From JAHECE01 sp963780675 (GTDB lineage Bacteria; Actinomycetota; Actinomycetes; Actinomycetales; JAHECE01), in the NCBI GenBank assembly GCA_963780675.1, contig CAWACR010000003.1, positions 1,197,669 through 1,261,668 of the forward strand: a DNA stretch of 64,000 bases. Direction: 5' to 3'. The position numbers and the translations under genes are program-made. The stretch's first letter is position 1. The number at the start of each line of letters is the position of its first letter. This document shows positions 63,530 to 64,000 of this stretch, one piece after another. Below the pieces are notes generated by a model. It saw only the letters and a program-made list of their open reading frames with translations, was not told where the DNA came from and did no database searches.

Positions 63530-63927
63530 TCGGCGACGGGGTGGCCGCGCAGGGGGTAGAGGCCGTGCGTGAGGACCTCGGCCCGGTCGGTGCGCCCATT
63601 CCCGCTGACGGGTGTCAGGTCGAGCCGGGTGCCGTCCCATCGCCACCAGTAGATCGCCTGCTCGTGGCCGACCAGCGCGCACAGGGTGCTCGTCTCGAAG
63701 GCCAAGGTGTGACCGTCCAGGACGTACGTGCCGGTGTCGACGACGTCTCCGGCGTCAGTGTGCGTGTAGGTGCCGTCCTCGGCGAAGACGACCGCAGCCG
63801 CCACCGCGCCCGCCGCGGTCGGCGAATTCGTGCCCGTGGGGAATCCGCCGCCCGCACCCTCGCCTGCCCGACGAGGCCGATCACCGCGACAAGGGCGAAG
63901 ACGCCGCGGGCTGCTTGAGGTGGACAT
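63530..63927 (-). CDS. Exported lipocalin-like small protein, frameshifted
   Basis: The ATG at 63927 (MSTSSSPR) leads, with a frame change, into a hydrophobic leader (GVFALVAVIGLVGQARVRAA). The mature part reads VVFAEDGTYTHTDAGDVVDT, GTYVLDGHTLAFETSTLCAL, then HEQAIYWWRWDGTRLDLTPV. Repeated GTYxxDG and W-W-DG-RL-LTPV strands resemble lipocalin/META-like beta-barrels of unknown ligand. The C-terminus is unclear because the frame stays open into the convergent CorA gene, so the end at about 63530 is approximate. Confidence 0.5.
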
Positions 63928-64000
63928 GGCCACCGGTCTCCTCCCGAGAAGGCACACCGACCCGACCAGCCTGCCGCCGGCACGTGCGCGACGTCAGAGC

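Overview
This is high-GC actinobacterial DNA, most like a Cellulomonadaceae/Micrococcales-type chromosome. The evidence is GTG starts, codon use rich in G/C, and Actinobacteria-typical families (DUF2127, DUF6325, SHOCT, DUF2231, DUF4386, deazaflavin-type DUF385, MgtE-N plus NRAMP). The genus call is inference. Many ordinary housekeeping-type genes are split by one-base frameshifts. This points either to an incompletely polished assembly or to widespread decay, so those genes are listed over their full span with the breaks noted.

Layout. (1) 0-12.5 kb is chromosomal: a cupredoxin lipoprotein; the fused tails of two lost genes (1.28-1.62 kb); an electron-transfer operon (small secreted protein, ApbE flavin transferase, ferric-reductase-like membrane protein, NuoF-like flavoprotein, 3Fe-4S ferredoxin); a K+ channel; a zincin; a VIT1/CCC1 transporter; a heavy-metal P-type ATPase with a hemerythrin tail; and DUF2231, cupin, DUF385 and ICMT-type genes. 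(2) 12.5-32.6 kb is accessory. Three identical 45-bp copies of the 3' part of a tRNA-Pro(GGG) gene (12.79, 18.10 and 25.66 kb) mark stacked integration junctions, each followed by a toxin-antitoxin or other small gene. The modules hold a DUF4386 membrane-protein operon, a two-gene module of large unrecognised proteins (18.99-23.50 kb), ISAzo13, IS4, IS3 and IS630 material, a crotonase and gene fragments. (3) 32.6-51.7 kb is chromosomal again: DUF2252, PPK2 and a Ca-type P-ATPase; a five-gene operon that should release glucose from storage polysaccharide and oxidise it (debranching enzyme, GH63-like glucosidase, lactonase, glucose dehydrogenase, CoA-disulfide reductase-rhodanese); a MalT-like LuxR regulator; an alpha/beta hydrolase; DUF6325 and SHOCT proteins. 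(4) 52.1-58.0 kb is a second accessory zone: a fourth tRNA-Pro 3' copy, IS982, a PIN/HTH toxin-antitoxin pair, and two integrase C-terminal fragments among SRPBCC, ankyrin and lipoprotein genes. (5) 58.3-63.5 kb is a metal-ion cluster (second VIT1, MgtC, MgtE-N/PRC-like, NRAMP, CorA), every member frameshifted.

The most notable structural feature is the series of tRNA-Pro att copies. Two distinct sets of putative integrase arm sites flank them, and no complete integrase lies in the window. The segments therefore look like cis-mobilisable islands that have accreted at one site. The least explained genes are the 1095-aa and 406-aa pair carried between the second and third copies.
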